From Tubiluchus corallicola (taxonomy: Eukaryota > Priapulida > Priapulimorpha > Priapulimorphida > Tubiluchidae), in NCBI GenBank assembly GCA_030141605.1, contig JAQGDQ010002372.1:434001-498000 (forward strand): a stretch of 64,000 nucleotides of DNA, given 5' to 3'. The notes beneath the pieces are model-generated. The model saw only the letters and a list, made by a program, of their open reading frames with translations, made no database searches and was not told where the DNA came from. The translations under genes and the position numbers were made by a program. The number at the start of each line of letters is the position of its first letter. The first letter of the stretch is position 1. Positions 25,801-38,000 of this stretch are shown in pieces.

Positions 25801-28800
25801 GCCCAATTTGAAAGTTAAGTTTTTCTTGGTGTACCTTTATTTTAGGCTGTACATCAACACATCATTAACGACTCATTTGCTTGAATTTCACATTTCTAAG
25901 AAAGTGTCAGAAAGAACTTTAACATTTGAAAAGTTTTGACAAACTGTGTGAGACAAAAGTATAGAAGTTTTGAGAAAAGTCTGAAAAAGATCAAAGGAAA
26001 AGTTTTATTGTGAAAGAAATAGAATCCTATGTTAGTAGTTCGTAGTATAATCTCACTGTAGTTCTCCATTGACAAATACAAGAATGTCGTTTCCTCGAAC
26101 TAAGACTAAAAACTGGTTAGATGCATCAGCCGGACCAGTAGCATATGATATAAGTGCAATGTCGTCATCTTTGGCCACAGTATCACCAGTAAATGGGACA
26201 TCAGTTTTCATCCACTAGAAAATTACATTTATAGTGATATTAGAGATAGCTGGCGATAGGCAATAATGCCCCACTAGTCTTTATTCACGAGGTTATAGGT
26301 AAAATAATCGAATGCAGCATTTAAATTAAATTAATAAAACCATTACAGTCCATTTGTTCAGTCACAAAATAGATAACAGACTGTCAGTTCACTAGATTGT
26401 CAAAAAGATTCGAGATTTGTGTGATTGCATCTTAGTAAAACATTATTTGCCTTGAGATTTATGTGTAATCCCACAGTATAACATAGTAAGTGATGAGTGA
26501 GAAGCTAGCAACATTTGTTGAAAACCTATAGTCTTCATCTCTTTACCCTTCGGAACCATAGTGGACGACTATGACTAGGATAAAATCATTTCAGCAGCCT
26601 CGGCTTACTTTATGTTCATCTGATTTTTTTACAGAAATGAGGCTTACCATGCATGTTGTCATGGCGTCCAAATCAGTAGTGATTACATTATTTAGTTTTA
26701 TATAATCTTCTGTACCACGTTCCGGAAATACAACCATAGCCTCTTCTGTAGTGTTTGTACAAGTTGGGGTCAGACCTACAACAAAATGCCTGTAATCTGA
26801 TGATTCTGATTGCACTGAGGTGACATTGTGATTGATTCGGCATGCTCATGCCCAACTGAACAATAACGAAGAACACATTGGGACCACTGGGACACTTAAT
26901 TGCAAGCACATCACCTTAATATAATATGTCACATTCAGCTACAGTTTATCTTCTAGTTAGGTCCAGTGAGTAGCACGTTACCATATGCTGTCAGACTTAC
27001 GTGCTAGGACTGCCAACCCTGAGTCCCGTCCATCGATTAGATTTTTTGAATCCCGTCCGTCTCCATAGTCCATCTCCGTTTCCGTGCTAAGAATGGCTAA
27101 CTAAAAGCTGTTCTTTTTAACTTCTAAATGAGTGTTCTTTCGAGGCAGATTTTTGTTTTTAGTCATAGTAGAGGTTCTGTGCTGAAGTGTGCGCAAATTA
27201 AAAGAAATTTCTAGAAAATTAACATTAAATGACATCTATTCCAAGGCTGTTGGACTCGTGGAACCCATTTCTGTAACTTTCATTTCAAGAATGACGACCG
27301 CTTTCAAAATGGCCGCCATTAGACTAGAAGAAAATCATGAAAGGTGCTTCTATAAATTTCTAGAGGCATTTTTTCTAAAAGTGGGCAACATAGCCAGTTT
27401 TAGCAAAAACCTGTTGCTGGCTTGAAAAACTAATGGAAAATGGTAAAAAATGCAAAAAATACAATGGCTGCAAAGTTTTTGCGCACACAATGTAAATCAA
27501 AACAAGTTCCCTGAAAATTGATATTATGAAGTGATGATGACATCTATTCCATTGAATTTGCAACCCGTTTCTGTTATTTTTGTTACAGAAATGGTCACGG
27601 TTTTCAAAATGGCTGCCATACAAAAATAAATTGTGCCGATTAATTATATTACCTGTTTCACCTAAAGATTTATTATAAAAATATAAGGCAGGTTATTTTT
27701 ATTAATTCGACATTGACTCTAAATACTGCTAGACTAATAACTAATATTTAGATGTGAGCAAAAAGGAAATTTTTGCATGCCGTGTAAAAGTTATAAAAAT
27801 TTCGCGGAATGCTAGAATGTCAAGGTGATTAATTTTGGATAAAAAGTCTTCCAATATGGGCGCTATTTTCAAGATGGCCAACATGGTTCGCTGGCATATA
27901 AAGATTATATTACATAAAACTCAAACCCATCAAAGTGATCAATTTTGGATATGAGGCCAGACGAAAATCATTCAATATTGCCACGATTTCAAAATTGCTA
28001 AGAAGATGGAAGGCTGTTGCCAATTTTTTAAAGCCGTATCTTAGCTACTAGAGCTTAAGTGTTTTAAGCTTTATTTATGGCTTGCTTGACCCCTGCATGA
28101 CACCAAAGTCTTCTCATCTGTTCTAATGGTTAAGATATATAGCCTCTACATGCTAGCGAGCCATCGTGCTGGTCATCTTGAAAATGGCACCCATATTGAA
28201 GAATTTTTTATCCAAAATTAGTTACCTTGACATTCTAGCATTCTGCTAAATTTATAACCTTTACACGAAATGAACAATTTTGCTGGACTATACGTCAAGC
28301 ACGTCAGCGACAGCCATTATCTTTTTTGCTCATTTCTTATTATTAGTTATTAGTCTAACAGTATTTAGAGTCACAAGGTCGGCCGTTTTGTTTTTTACTT
28401 ATTGGGCTGTTTGAATGGCTTTGTATTACTTTCATACTAGTAGCAGCTATCTAGATTCGAGAAGATCCAGTTGATTGGTTTTTGTTTATTTAATAAATCT
28501 ATGATAAAACAGTTAATGTAATTGCATGATCGGCATTATTGCTTGGCAGCAATTTTGAAAACGGTAATTATCTTTGAAATGAAAATGACAGAAATGAGTT
28601 CCTCGCGTCCAACTGGATCCTTGGAATAGCTGTCATGTTGCCTTCTTAATGTTAATTTTGTAAACATTTCTCTTAATTTACGTTGTTTGCGCAAAAACTT
28701 AGCGGCCATGTTGTTTTTTGCGTTTAGCCCTTTCCGCTAATTTTTCGAGATGGCAACAAGTTTTTCGGATTCAGTGTAGTTAAATTGATAAGACTGGCTA

Positions 28801-30602
28801 TGTTGCCCATTTATAAAAAAGCGCCTCTAATGTTCCACTTTTCTGAAAGTGAGACTAGACTATATATGCTTTTCCTAGTTACCCTTTATATGTAAATCGC
28901 ATTTAGAATTTATCCAAAATTTTACCACACTAGGCTTATTTGCGGTAAGTTTCATTTTAACGAAAATGTATAAAGCTGTAGCCCTTTAACTGCATGCAAG
29001 TCATTACACATGCAGAAAAACGTGTAACATGATAAAATGTTTAAGGACATCACAATAAGCACTGTAGATACACATTCGTGGAAATGTATAAGCATGTGGA
29101 AGTGTATAACATTTGTGTAATCCTTATGTATTACTAAGTATATTAAATTAAGTACACTATTAAAGGGAAACATTAATATTAAACATACTTTTGCATTTAA
29201 TTTTAAATTCAACGAATTTAGCATAAAACCTTTCTTCTAAATTAAGTCTATTATACACGTACATCGACTAATGTTAAAAATATTCACATATTACGTGTTA
29301 CGTAATTCTATCTGCGTCAGCCTGATACACGTATAGATGTGTCTACTTAATCAGGTCTACTTACTTTGAAGATCTGTCACAGAAGATTCCACGAAGCTTT
29401 TATACTGAGTTAGATCGCTTTGTATAGAATTATATCTCGGGAAAGTGAATCTTGTAGGATCATATCGATCGGTACCTATGCAGTTAACATAATCAAAATG
29501 TAGCTTCAGTGAAACAATACTAAAAATTGATTGATGTTTTCAAGCTGAAAAACATAACAATATTTTATCAGTCTTCCTATGACTGCAGATAACCGCTGAA
29601 AAAGCAAAAAACTCGCAGTTACCCTGGTTTACAACTTTATATTACAAAAGATAGTAACCAGAATCCGGAAGAGCCAATGGCTAGTTCGATATTACTGTTA
29701 CTGAAGTAGCGTTACTATGGCTTCACACTTGGTCTGTAATCTAAAAGGGAGGCTTGCTCTAAATAAATAATACGCTAATACTTCATGATATCAACTATCG
29801 ATTATTTAAATTCATGTAATTCATGTTGTCAACAAATGAAATCGTTTATCTGCTTCTTCATGGTAATCAACACTTAAGTATATCTGTTAATATTCAAGTA
29901 TTTAAGCTTGTAAAGAAATTTATATTTCTAACTAAGCTCTAATAGTTACTGTACTAGTTTACATTGATTACATAGTAACATTAATGTCTTTCTCAACATT
30001 ATTCTATGTATATATTTATGCTAGTAGTCATACTGTAATGCTTCTACTGTTTGTCTATTACCTGCACTCTACTAAGTGTCACATTTCATTGGTGAGAACA
30101 TTTAGCAGTTGTTAAAAACTGTCTGTTCAAGCCATATTGCAATATTTCTTATTCAACAAAATATGTTTAAACTGTAAATGTAAAAATTTACAGTGTGTAA
30201 ATGTAAAAACTTTAAATGGCAGTAACCGCCGAAAGCCAATTATCGAAATTGAAAGTATTAGCAAATACAACCGGGCCTATTCTGTTCTACTATGTACTAT
30301 ACCATGTGTGGATGTAAAAATTTGCACACTGAATTTTGCTAAAGCATTTTCTGTTTATTTTATTTTCGTTTTCCAGTTTTCGTGTTTCACGTGAATGAAT
30401 TTTACTGTAAATCATGTATCTCTGTGTCTCCTTCCCATTTGTTTGGTTGTTTAATTTATACCAATCGTTTATTTATTTTTGATTCAGGAAAAAACTAAAT
30501 GACTTGATTTCGTCAATACTTACGTCGTGTATGAATCTTTACGGATGGATGTGCGCTTGATTCGGCAATAAAGGTCATTAAAATAACTGCTGCAGTATTC
30601 AA
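22821..30602 (-). CDS. Secreted pentraxin-like protein, copy A (initiator ATG lost)
   Basis: Pentraxins are secreted, calcium-dependent pattern-recognition proteins that usually assemble into rings. Exons on the minus strand: 30602-30524, 29475-29365, 26775-26648, 26214-26057, 24905-24799, 24268-24098 and 23119-22821 (TAA). Phases agree throughout. The frame is the same as copy C (about 350 codons), with CLIFGQDQDDVESGFEERQS as the calcium-site loop and WHYVCIGWS as the pentraxin cysteine/tryptophan strand. At the position of copy C's ATG this copy reads TTG (30600-30602), preceded in frame by TAG. The next ATG, ten codons later, leaves only eight hydrophobic residues before the likely cleavage site, so secretion is doubtful. 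The donor after exon 5 (GTCCGT) is weak. AATAAA lies at 22732-22737 (minus). An alternative upstream first exon cannot be excluded. Confidence 0.8.
25219..25378. mobile_element. Short MITE with AGTGTTGTTCCGA inverted termini (copy A)
   Basis: The left end AGTGTTGTTCCGA mirrors the right end TCGGAACAACACT. The interior is repeats of TCGGT/TTCGG words. A related end (GGTTCGGAATAACACT) near 25700 suggests a second, partial element. It lies in a pentraxin A intron. The equivalent at copy C is 57365-57524. Confidence 0.65.
27361..28830. mobile_element. Foldback-type element, about 1.5 kb (copy A)
   Basis: The sequence from 27361 rightwards is matched in inverted orientation by sequence running leftwards from 28830. 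Paired landmarks include AGGCATTTTTTCTAAAAGTG with its complement near 28810, GGGCAACATAGCCAG, TTCAAAATGGCTGCCA, ACTCTAAATACTG and GAATGCTAGAATGTCAAGGT. Arms are several hundred bases each with indels, so most of the element would fold on itself. An extra copy of the TTCAAAATGGCCGCCAT block precedes the left arm (27230-27325). There is no coding sequence. It lies in pentraxin A intron 2. Confidence 0.7.
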
Positions 30603-30837
30603 AATTGTACAGCTGAACTACATAAAAATAGATGCGCAAAATTGTATATTAGCTAAATGACAGATTATAAACGTGCTGTCACGAAAAAAGAACAGTGGCA
30701 TATTAGCTCACCTAAAACAGATTGCATAAAGAGGTAGTTGAATAAAAACATGTACAATAGTATACATCAATGGTAGACTGAAATTTTGTTCTAAAACTAA
30801 AACTAACCGAAAGAAAAAAATCGTCAAGGTCCAGTTT

Positions 30838-32311
30838 CAGAAGCAATGCGCTATGCTCGAGCTCAATTCAAATATTCTCCCCGAGCATGTAAGAGGCTAT
30901 TGTTGCTGACCGGATAGCCTACAGATGTATGCACTGTAATTCATATCAATTTGGGCATCCATTAAAAAGGAGTCGAATTCTAAGCAACTCTCCTCTCGTC
31001 CCGCATTGGGCAAACCACTGGCGAAAAGCAAATATGTGATATGTGGAAGAACCACTACCAGGCACTTCTTAATTCTGTTGACAATTACGATCTACCAATT
31101 AGGCTAAAGGAATCTCTGACTACCACCCTAAACAATGCTCCTGCAATCACTGTAAGAGAGGTTCAGGATGCCATGTCTAGCCTGTCTCACCACAAAAGTC
31201 CAGGCCCTGATCGGCTCCAAGCGGAATATTATACATACGCAACTGGGCTTCTACCCATATTGCTAGCTTTAATTTATATATCTTGCATTGCTCATAGTTT
31301 TCCAAATGCACTCATGCTCTAAGTACTTGTGGCTCTTGTTAAAAACAACAACAATGATATCACGGACGTAAACAATTTCAGGCCCATAGCTCTATCACCC
31401 ATCAGTAATAAAATTCTTGAATATGTGTTACTCTATCAATATAAACATTGTATTCATGCTACACCAAACCAGTTTGGCTTCGTAGACAAGTTGGGAACCG
31501 AATTCTGTATCAAAGTTTTAAAGAAATCATTGATTACTATATTTCCAGGCAAAGCACTGTGCACATTATTTTTATTGATGCGTCAAAAGCGCATGACCGT
31601 GTTAATTATTTCAAATTATTTTTTGAACTGTTAACCACCGAAAGGCCCAAAGTTATTATTCGTCTTTTACTTTTTTATTATACAAAACAAAGTGTGTTAA
31701 TTAGGTGGGGACGATACCAATCTAGTATATTTAACATTGGTAACAGTGTTCGTCAGAGAGGTATTATGTCTCCTATGTTATTTAACTTTTTGTTTAACTC
31801 TGTTATTTAACCGTCAGAGGGTTAGCTCTTCACAGTATGGTTGTCACATTGCTCATCTATTTACGAATCATCTGATGTATGCAGTTGATGTCTGCTTATT
31901 AGCCACAACCACAACTGCACCTCAAAAACTCATTGATATACACATTTATTATGCTAAACAGCATAACATTATTATTAATGTCGAGAAGACTAAATTGGTC
32001 TCGACAAAGTCACCTGTTCATCTGTTTTTAAAAAAGTGGCGAATGGCTCCTGAGAAGGAACTTTGATAAAGCCCTCAAAACAGGAGAAATGCTTAGGGCA
32101 TATAGTTTCTGATAATAATGCAAATGATCTTGACATTATTAAACAAAGAACAATTTATTATTCTAGGGCCAACCAATTAATTAGACGTTTTGGCAATTGC
32201 TCACTTGCTGTCAAGAAGTATCTTTTTAATTCTACTGCTTCATGGCGCCATTACAATTTATACAGTCAGAGGAAATTAAAAGTGCCTACGTTAAATTTGT
32301 TTCACTTGTGA
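30838..32311 (+). pseudogene. LINE remnant: reverse transcriptase domain, multiply frameshifted
   Basis: Consecutive frames carry recognisable non-LTR reverse transcriptase blocks: WKNHYQALLNS (31041), HHKSPGPDRLQAEYYTYA, NNFRPIALSPISNKILEYVL (31329 on), FIDASKAHDRVNY (about 31570), RQRGIMSPMLFNF, the catalytic box degraded from YADD to YAVD (about 31880), and a C-terminal ANQLIRRFGNCS segment. Stops and frame changes separate the blocks, so it is dead. A deletion of about 10 bp near 30893 is not shared with the copy C fragment. It resembles CR1/L2-like LINEs; the exact clade is not claimed. Confidence 0.85.
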
Positions 32312-33521
32312 AATCAGTTAATTAAACCTAATCAGAAAGACGGTCAGAAGAATATCGCAAACGCAGATCCAGGGCTTCAGCGTTTTTTTCTGTGCAAACC
32401 AGCATCCTACACACAAAGGCAGAGCTTTTCAAATCTCGGTGATTTATCAAACCAATTTACTTGATGCACACGCATACACAGCAGTTCTCACAGTTTTGAA
32501 ACACAAACTTTGAGAACGTAAGCTCTACTTGTAGTGGCTTCAAGGACGTCTGCCGCACTTGCGCTTTTAGCTAGCTAGTATAGTAGAATTAGTATTCCAA
32601 CTTTGTTTTTTAAACACTTTTAACTGCAGTTTGTTTTCAGCAAACTAAAAGCAAATTACACATCAATAATGTTTGCGTTGTTCCAATATATTTGAACTGG
32701 AGGAATAATTCTTTCGACCTACCTTTAAACTGGTTTTAAACTCAAAAAATACAAACACCATTATTGATTTATTGCTTGGTATTTATTTTGCTGACAGAAC
32801 TCTAGAATAGCCTCTATATCAGACTCACAGGTCAACACTGATAGTGTATTAGGGTACAAACTTCGTTCTAGGCATTGGCTAATATGCAGGAAAATAAATG
32901 CAAATCGGTTGATAAGAATCTTTGAAAATTACTGAAAAGAAAGATTACAATTGATAATTGTAAGATATTCCCTGTTGGTGCTAACAGTAGAGCCTTTTGC
33001 AGGTTAGTAGGTATACGTCCCTTTTTAAGATTTAGGTTGGCTATTATTTATTTGTTATTGTATTCAAGACCGTGAAAACAAAAAATACGGAACTAAGTGA
33101 GTATTATCCAATGTTCACTTCCTTATTAAATTTACGCAGATGAAGTATAGAGTAAGCGGTATATAATAAGGCATCTCAAACATAGAAACAGGGTATAGGT
33201 ATATCTCTTACAGAACACCCCTTTCCCACACACAGGGTCTGTGTTTTTATTGTAAAACTCTGCAGCACAGAGCTACTTTTAATGCATTTTTGCTGCTAAA
33301 CAGAATGATCTATCGATGTCTTAAAGCAGTACATGTACTGTATTTGCTTACAATCTGGTCGTAATTAGAATGGCCTAAATTGTTCTGACTGAAATTCGAT
33401 AAAGTCTTAAAATTTTATGACAAGCTGTGAGAAATTTCCTCAACTTAACATTTCTCTATCTAATGAATAGGTCGGTGAGGTCAATTGTTGAAACACAGCA
33501 AGTCGACAGTGTGGCTGTAAA
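32312..33521. other. Intergenic region between the LINE remnant and an AAAATGGCAC element
   Basis: About 1.2 kb. The first 150 bp may still be LINE 3' sequence. Nothing else was recognised. Confidence 0.4.
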
Positions 33522-34497
33522 CAGGTATAAGAAAAAGTGGCGCAGATAAAAATGGCACATGAAAAAATGCCATAAATGGAAAAATAGAAAAATGTGTCAT
33601 ATGTTATTTTGATGCATTTGATTTCTGTAATAAAACCAGAAGGCGCTTTCAGTAGGAATCTTTACGCCAAAGCCTGTTCTATGCCAAAACCGAATAACCC
33701 TAAACTTGTTCTCTAATTTTTTTTTGATTAAAAAACTTAAAACAAAGATGAACAAGCAAACATACAAAAATGTATCTGTATTGGTATTATATAGACTAGC
33801 AAAAATTTGGCGAAGTTAATAGATTGACATACATACGTACTTAGATGGCAAGTCAGCTTATAAGACTATACACATCGAAAAATCTAGACCTAGATCTAGA
33901 TTTAAATCTAGCAAGTGAGAATGTCTCTCGGAACTTGGAACTAACTAAATCTAGCTGAGACCTACACGAAGTGCTTCACGAATGTTTTTTGTAACTGGTG
34001 TTAGGATCGAGTTTTGCGAAAACAATCTAGATCTAGATTTAGCAAGCGAGTATTTCTCTAAATAGAACCTAGACCTAACTGATATTTGTGTGTCCTAGCG
34101 GAGATAATAAAAAAGAAGTATTAAACACTCCATCTGAGACCTCCACGAAGTGCTTCACAAATGCTTTTTGTAGATGGTGTTACGATCGACTTTTGCCAAA
34201 AAAGTGCCCATTTTGGCATCCTATACAAAGTTTCGTGTAAATTTCTTTACTTAGTTTTTGCGTAATACTATGTTTAGTGTTTAGGCTTACTATGACCGAC
34301 AAAAAACTACCAAACAACCCCCACGGTGTTGAAGCATAACTTCCTTGGCAGAGGTAAAAATAAGTAAAATAATAATCCTTTTCAGTAACCCTAACCCTAA
34401 ACTCATATTTTACTAAAAGTGTCATTTTCTTTGTGCCATATATTTACCATGCTGTTTTTACTGTGCTATTTTTCATAGGACATTTTTACCTACATTC
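33522..34497. mobile_element. Non-autonomous element with AAAATGGCAC-rich inverted ends, copy 1
   Basis: The left end (33522-33600) is a run of AAAATGGCACA-like words. The right end (34430-34497) is the inverted version (GTGCCAT, TTTTTACTGTG). The interior carries an internal duplication of a CGAAGTGCTTCAC block (about 33967 and 34148) and CTAGATCTAGA words. It is the same family as 46596-47478, and part of it is also found inside 11958-12908. Confidence 0.6.
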
Positions 34498-35099
34498 AGT
34501 TGGCATAATTAACCTGTAACTACATTTTTTGTTGCCTGTCGTTGGACGAAAGCCTCTAATGTGAAAAGAATTGGTTGTCTTTTAATATTTTTGAAATTCA
34601 CCACATTAAGCACTTTTCCCTTCATTTCTTAAAATCTTCAGAGACTGTTATGAATCCTTGCTGACGCTTCGCGTATACAGTGGCCCAACGTGGCGTTTTT
34701 ATCCTACTATTGTTACTGTTTACAATTTAAATGTATTTTAACTGGTATTCTGGAGCAGTTTGATAAGACGCAATATGAAGTATGAAGCTCGACATCTTCT
34801 AGTGTTGCGACCTGTTGAAACATCATAGCTCGCTTGTTATCTCTAAATTCTACACATTTTCTGAAGATGCTAAATGACTGTGTAGTTATAACACCTTTAT
34901 TTGTACTAGAATTTAAAATACATGGTACACGAGCAAAAATGAAAATGCAAAAGTCAGACTCTGTAAATTTTTATTTACTGAAATTCATACGACCTCTATC
35001 CTTCCAGAACTTTGGATAAAAATGTACAAGTGTTTTTTAAATGAGTACCTAACAGCCATAAAAAAATCAATTGACAATGTTACTATAGGCATCTCCATT

Positions 35100-38000
35100 T
35101 TAATTATAATGTCTAGACCTAGGTCTAGACGTACTAAGGCCCCTCCCAATTTGTCTAAGTTCGTCAGAAATTCTGTAAATTAGCGAAGCTGTTTTCTTGG
35201 CAATGCCAGTGATGAAGTCAAAGAGTATTTCTAACTCCTTTTCTCTCAGAGCGCATACTCTTTCCATTTCAATTGGTCCAGGGCACGTAGATTGACCTTT
35301 CATCAAACCACCAATAAGCTGCATAACTGGGTCTTCCCAATTAAAGATGTATGAGTCATCATTATTTAAACAGGACTCCGTCATCGAATCTGAAAAAATG
35401 TTTTAATCTTATTAAACTGCTATTATGTTCAATTCTAAATCAATTTCGTGACACATGACAGATGCGAATATACTGGAGCAGTTCAAGCGCGAAGAAATGA
35501 ATACTTATTTAGTAAGAACTGTGATTACAATATTATATAGTTTAGAAGTTTATGGAACGTTCGTCTTTAGCTGGTCAGAAATTCACTTGAGGATGATTTC
35601 ATTAAGTTGAAAATAGAACTTGCATCACTGAAACTCAACAAATAAAGGCTTAAGGTGCAGTCATAACCGCCCAGATGCAATTTTCTTAACGATACTCATC
35701 CGTTTGGTAAACTGGTTCAGTAGTGCTGAACTTTCGTAACTAAGCACACCGGTACCCATGTCTAAATTATATACATTATCGTGACGCAATTACAATGATA
35801 ATAACTTATTAAACTTTCAAGCAATTTAAGCGGTGTTACTTAGTTACTACTTTAATCAGTATGATAATTTCACAAAAAACATTTAGGCCTATTATCTTTA
35901 TTCGTACGTAGCACTCTAAGTTGGAAAAAATTGAATCCAGATCTGATGCCGTAATATTTCTTCAGACATTTCTTAATCCATCAGGTACTTTATCAAACAT
36001 AAAAACATTTTCAAATGGCCCCTTTAACCCTGACCTATTCATTTGTTTGTGACTTTGCCACGAGCATATTACTTTGTTTTAGGGACCTTTGTGAAGGGTA
36101 ATGACAGGGAGAAAATCCAGTGCCGGATTAACCATTAGGCAAACATAGCACACGCCTTAAGGCCAGCCAAAAATCCAGGCCACAAAAAAATATGGAAAAC
36201 ATTCATAAGTTTTCAGGTGATGATAAAAAATGCTTTCCTTTATTTTTACACGTAAATAAATGTTTTGTATTTTTTACTGTGACCTTTGCAATAACGAATG
36301 AATGAGACACCATTGAGACAGGAACGTTTGTCGAAAATTTTAACTTAACATGGTTGATGAATAACACCGTATTTTTTGTTAACCATGTGATAATTCTGTT
36401 TGCTTTTTTGAGGTAAAAGCTCTGCTATTTTGTTTTTCTTTAAGAAATTAATCTATCGTGTGTTTCTTTTAGAGGAATACCTGCTACAGTTTACATTTCG
36501 CGTCTTCTTGTGTAAAGCATCTCTGGTCCTAATACATCTCATGATGATAGGGGCCACTGTAGTTGTCCAAGATATTTTCTCTGCACCTGGTCCTTTTAAT
36601 CTTGCTGCTTAAGTTTTGAGGGTGGAGTATAAGCTGTATGTGGAAGATTTTGCAGACTGGTTGAGCTTTCAAGCTATTCCGCTGACTACTGATCTCAAAA
36701 ACTCCTGGCTTCTGAATTGGATGGAGTTAGATGTTACAAGGATTCTGCGAGGTTTAAAACTTGTTATTCAAGATTCTGCAGGCAGTCAACTAGATAGCTA
36801 TGAATGTGCGAAAGCGCCACTTTGCAACAGTATTTTGCTGCCCCTGCTAACTCAGTGTATGAATGTTATGCCTTTCGAGCAGGATCCTAATGAATGCATT
36901 GACAATCATTAGGCTAAAATCTGAAAATCTTGGCTAAAAATTATAATTTTACTGACAGCTCCTATGAAACCAATGACAACCAAATGGTGCATGACCAAAT
37001 GATAATAGGGTTAAAGGTCGTTCACATCAGGAGAAAATTACTGTCTGAAAAGAAACTCACTTTTTCCATTGTCATCGATATTGACGAGCCAGTGAGTCTT
37101 CTGCTAGGCTGCTGAAATGAGTGAAGCTCAGCAACAATCTGAAGAATTTCCTTTTTTGTTGGCCATGAAACTGTAGCAATACACTTAAGAAATCCAAGTA
37201 TTGGTCCTGACAGGAAATGAGGTATATCGTAAAACATTGAAAAAGTCCAAGAAAGCCAAGGGCGAACTAAGCATATGGGCACATGTACCAATAGTAATTA
37301 CTATAAAAAATATTGGTTGTTCTAAATTTTTGCGCAATAAATTTTCATTTTCTAAGTTTAACTTATTTTCCTTTCGTCGGTGAGCGCAAAATATCTGTAT
37401 TTTCAGGTCACTTATCAAAATGGGCATTAGGGCCAGCAGAGCCTTAATCTGGCACTGAGAAAATCCCCAAGCAGCGATGAAAGCCAAGCTGCCCATTGAC
37501 CACTAAGCCCCCGACTAACTAGAAACAGCAGTCAGAATAAAAAATTAAGTACATTGTAAAAGAACTGTCAGTCAGTGTTGTCTGCTTAATAAATCTCATT
37601 ACTTATAGCCTATTGCTACAATGATACCCGTCACCATTCCTCGAAAACTTTGACTTGCTGTGAAACCAGTGCCCCCATCAGTCTGATCCTGTCCAAATAT
37701 TAAGTATCCACCCGATTGTATTGGCCCAGGATTAGAACCGTAATTACCAGCTTGAAATTAAACAAAAGTAAATTTAACATCAAACGCGTCTTTCATTAAG
37801 TTATTACAAAAAATGACGTGAAATTAAGAGGTTTTGAAAGCGAAGATCGCGTTGTTTTATGTTGCTCTAAGGCGAGTATCAGCCTGTATTTGTCACATGC
37901 TAAATTTTTCATCGATTCTAGTTAATTCACCAAGTAGCATACCATTAACTGTATTACGTTAACAGCTATAGATTCAAGGATACATAATTGATTTGTAAAG

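Larger units (their letters stand above)
21427..31312. repeat. Segmental duplication, copy A
   Basis: This interval is nearly identical, in the same orientation, to 53674-63341. It includes exons, introns, MITEs and a LINE fragment. The lengths are 9,886 and 9,668 bp. A few indels account for most of the difference: one extra 101-bp repeat unit (21599-21800) and about 200 bp near 30190-30386 present only here. Homology stops abruptly on both sides. Confidence 0.93.

Noticed and set aside
34385-34405. Telomere-like CCCTAA repeats (also near 47315)
   Set aside because: Only two to three units, inside copies of the same interspersed element; not a telomeric tract.
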